A stretch of 64,000 nucleotides of DNA from Erythrobacter sp. (lineage in GTDB: Bacteria > Pseudomonadota > Alphaproteobacteria > Sphingomonadales > Sphingomonadaceae), in NCBI RefSeq assembly GCF_024305245.1, contig NZ_JAMWYX010000012.1, forward strand, positions 1 through 64,000. Direction: 5' to 3'. The first letter of the stretch is position 1. Every line of letters starts with the position of its first letter. The notes beneath the pieces were generated by a model. That model saw nothing but the letters and a program-made list of their open reading frames with translations, had not been told where the DNA came from and did no database searches. Both the position numbers and the translations under genes were made by a program. Below, piece by piece: positions 62,566-64,000 of this stretch.

Positions 62566-63047
62566 TTCGGCGGCTTGTGGGCCAGGCACTCCATCTCCAC
62601 TCGTGCACCAAGGGCAAGGCCGTTCACCCCCATCGCCGAGCGCGCGGGATAGCGGCCCGCTTCGAAATAGCCGGCATAAATTGTGTTGAACGCGGGTCAG
62701 TCGGCCATATCGGCCAGCATGATGGTGCATTTGAATACATCGGAAAACCCGAGCCCATGGCGTGCGAGACGGGCTTCGAGCAGTTGGAAGATACGGCGGG
62801 TCTCGGGTTCGATCCCGCCCGGCACCACCGAACGCCCGCCGTCCGCGGCACCAATATCGCCCGACAGGTAGAGCACATCGCCCACCTGCACCGCATCGGA
62901 GAAGGGATAGGGCAGACTTGAAGGATAGAAGGCGATGCCGGTGGCGGCATCAGCCCCGTTCGGCTGCGTTTCATCTTCGGCGCTGGCCGGAACCGGCATG
63001 ATCGCCAATCCCGCCAATGCCAGTCCGGCAAGAATGCGTGTTCTCAT
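62562..63047 (-). pseudogene. RidA-family protein with a signal peptide, interrupted by an in-frame TGA
   Basis: Start MRTRILAGLALAG with a signal ending ASA-E. The RidA core follows (SDAVQVGDVLYLSGDIG, RIFQLLEARLARHGLGFSDV, CTIMLADMAD) up to TGA at 62699-62697, where relatives have Trp. The frame then continues PAFNTIYAGYFEAGRYPARS and ends at 62562 with GARVEMECLAH, complete for the family (161 codons). Either the protein is truncated, the TGA is read through, or TGG was misread. The coupled downstream ATG shows the full frame was ancestral. Confidence 0.8.
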
Positions 63048-63072
63048 ATCATCTGCCCTGTTGCCCATCGGC

Positions 63073-64000
<928 letters not shown>

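Overview
The window is high-GC DNA with dense operons, many ATGA/GTGA start-stop overlaps, and gene content typical of an alphaproteobacterium of the order Sphingomonadales. A bacteriochlorophyll magnesium-chelatase operon (bchI-bchD-bchO) suggests an aerobic anoxygenic phototroph of the Erythrobacter/Porphyrobacter type. No other photosynthesis genes lie in the window. Taxonomy is inferred from gene content only.

Layout. 0-9 kb: L,D-transpeptidase, a DUF4157 lipoprotein, an EF-hand lipoprotein, an AI-2E family permease, tRNA-Arg(TCT), a queuosine-precursor transporter, and a ppk-ppx polyphosphate pair. 9.2-17.2 kb: a chromosomal virB-type type IV secretion operon (virB1-2-3-4-6-9-10-11) with no recognisable virB5, virB7, virB8, virD4 or relaxase. 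17.3-23.4 kb: a TPR protein, a surface lipoprotein, a large TonB-dependent receptor and a PhoB-like regulator with an atypical receiver. 23.4-30.7 kb: SDR and acyl-CoA dehydrogenase, ferredoxin-NADP reductase, and a ferric-iron ABC transporter with a Fur-like palindrome. 30.8-34.5 kb: bchIDO plus an unannotated 55-residue membrane peptide. 34.7-38 kb: a second AI-2E permease and a ferritin-like/DUF4142 pair.

38-47 kb is a fatty or alicyclic acyl-CoA catabolic region. Two divergent operons share a 213-bp intergenic region with a palindromic operator candidate. The minus operon holds an SDR and two acyl-CoA dehydrogenases. The plus operon holds a GPH-type transporter, an ACAD10/11-type dehydrogenase, a zinc alcohol dehydrogenase and an ACAD10/11-type kinase. 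The last set resembles the phosphorylation-dependent 4-hydroxyacyl-CoA route. Three families of dispersed inverted repeats sit between these genes. 47-58 kb carries dapD and many small stress-type genes (DUF2945, DUF3140, SWIB, PEBP, cupin, fasciclin, HPF, CspA). It also carries a photolyase-like protein whose FAD domain comes first, preceded by a triple 13-bp repeat with an EcfG-like promoter.

58.6-60.1 kb is a clearly AT-richer islet: an AlkB-type dioxygenase immediately downstream of a SAM-methyltransferase-like gene that is broken by a one-base shift in an A-run. The window ends with a small basic peptide, a diguanylate cyclase, lipoproteins, a RidA-family gene interrupted by TGA where tryptophan is expected, and the 3' end of thiC.
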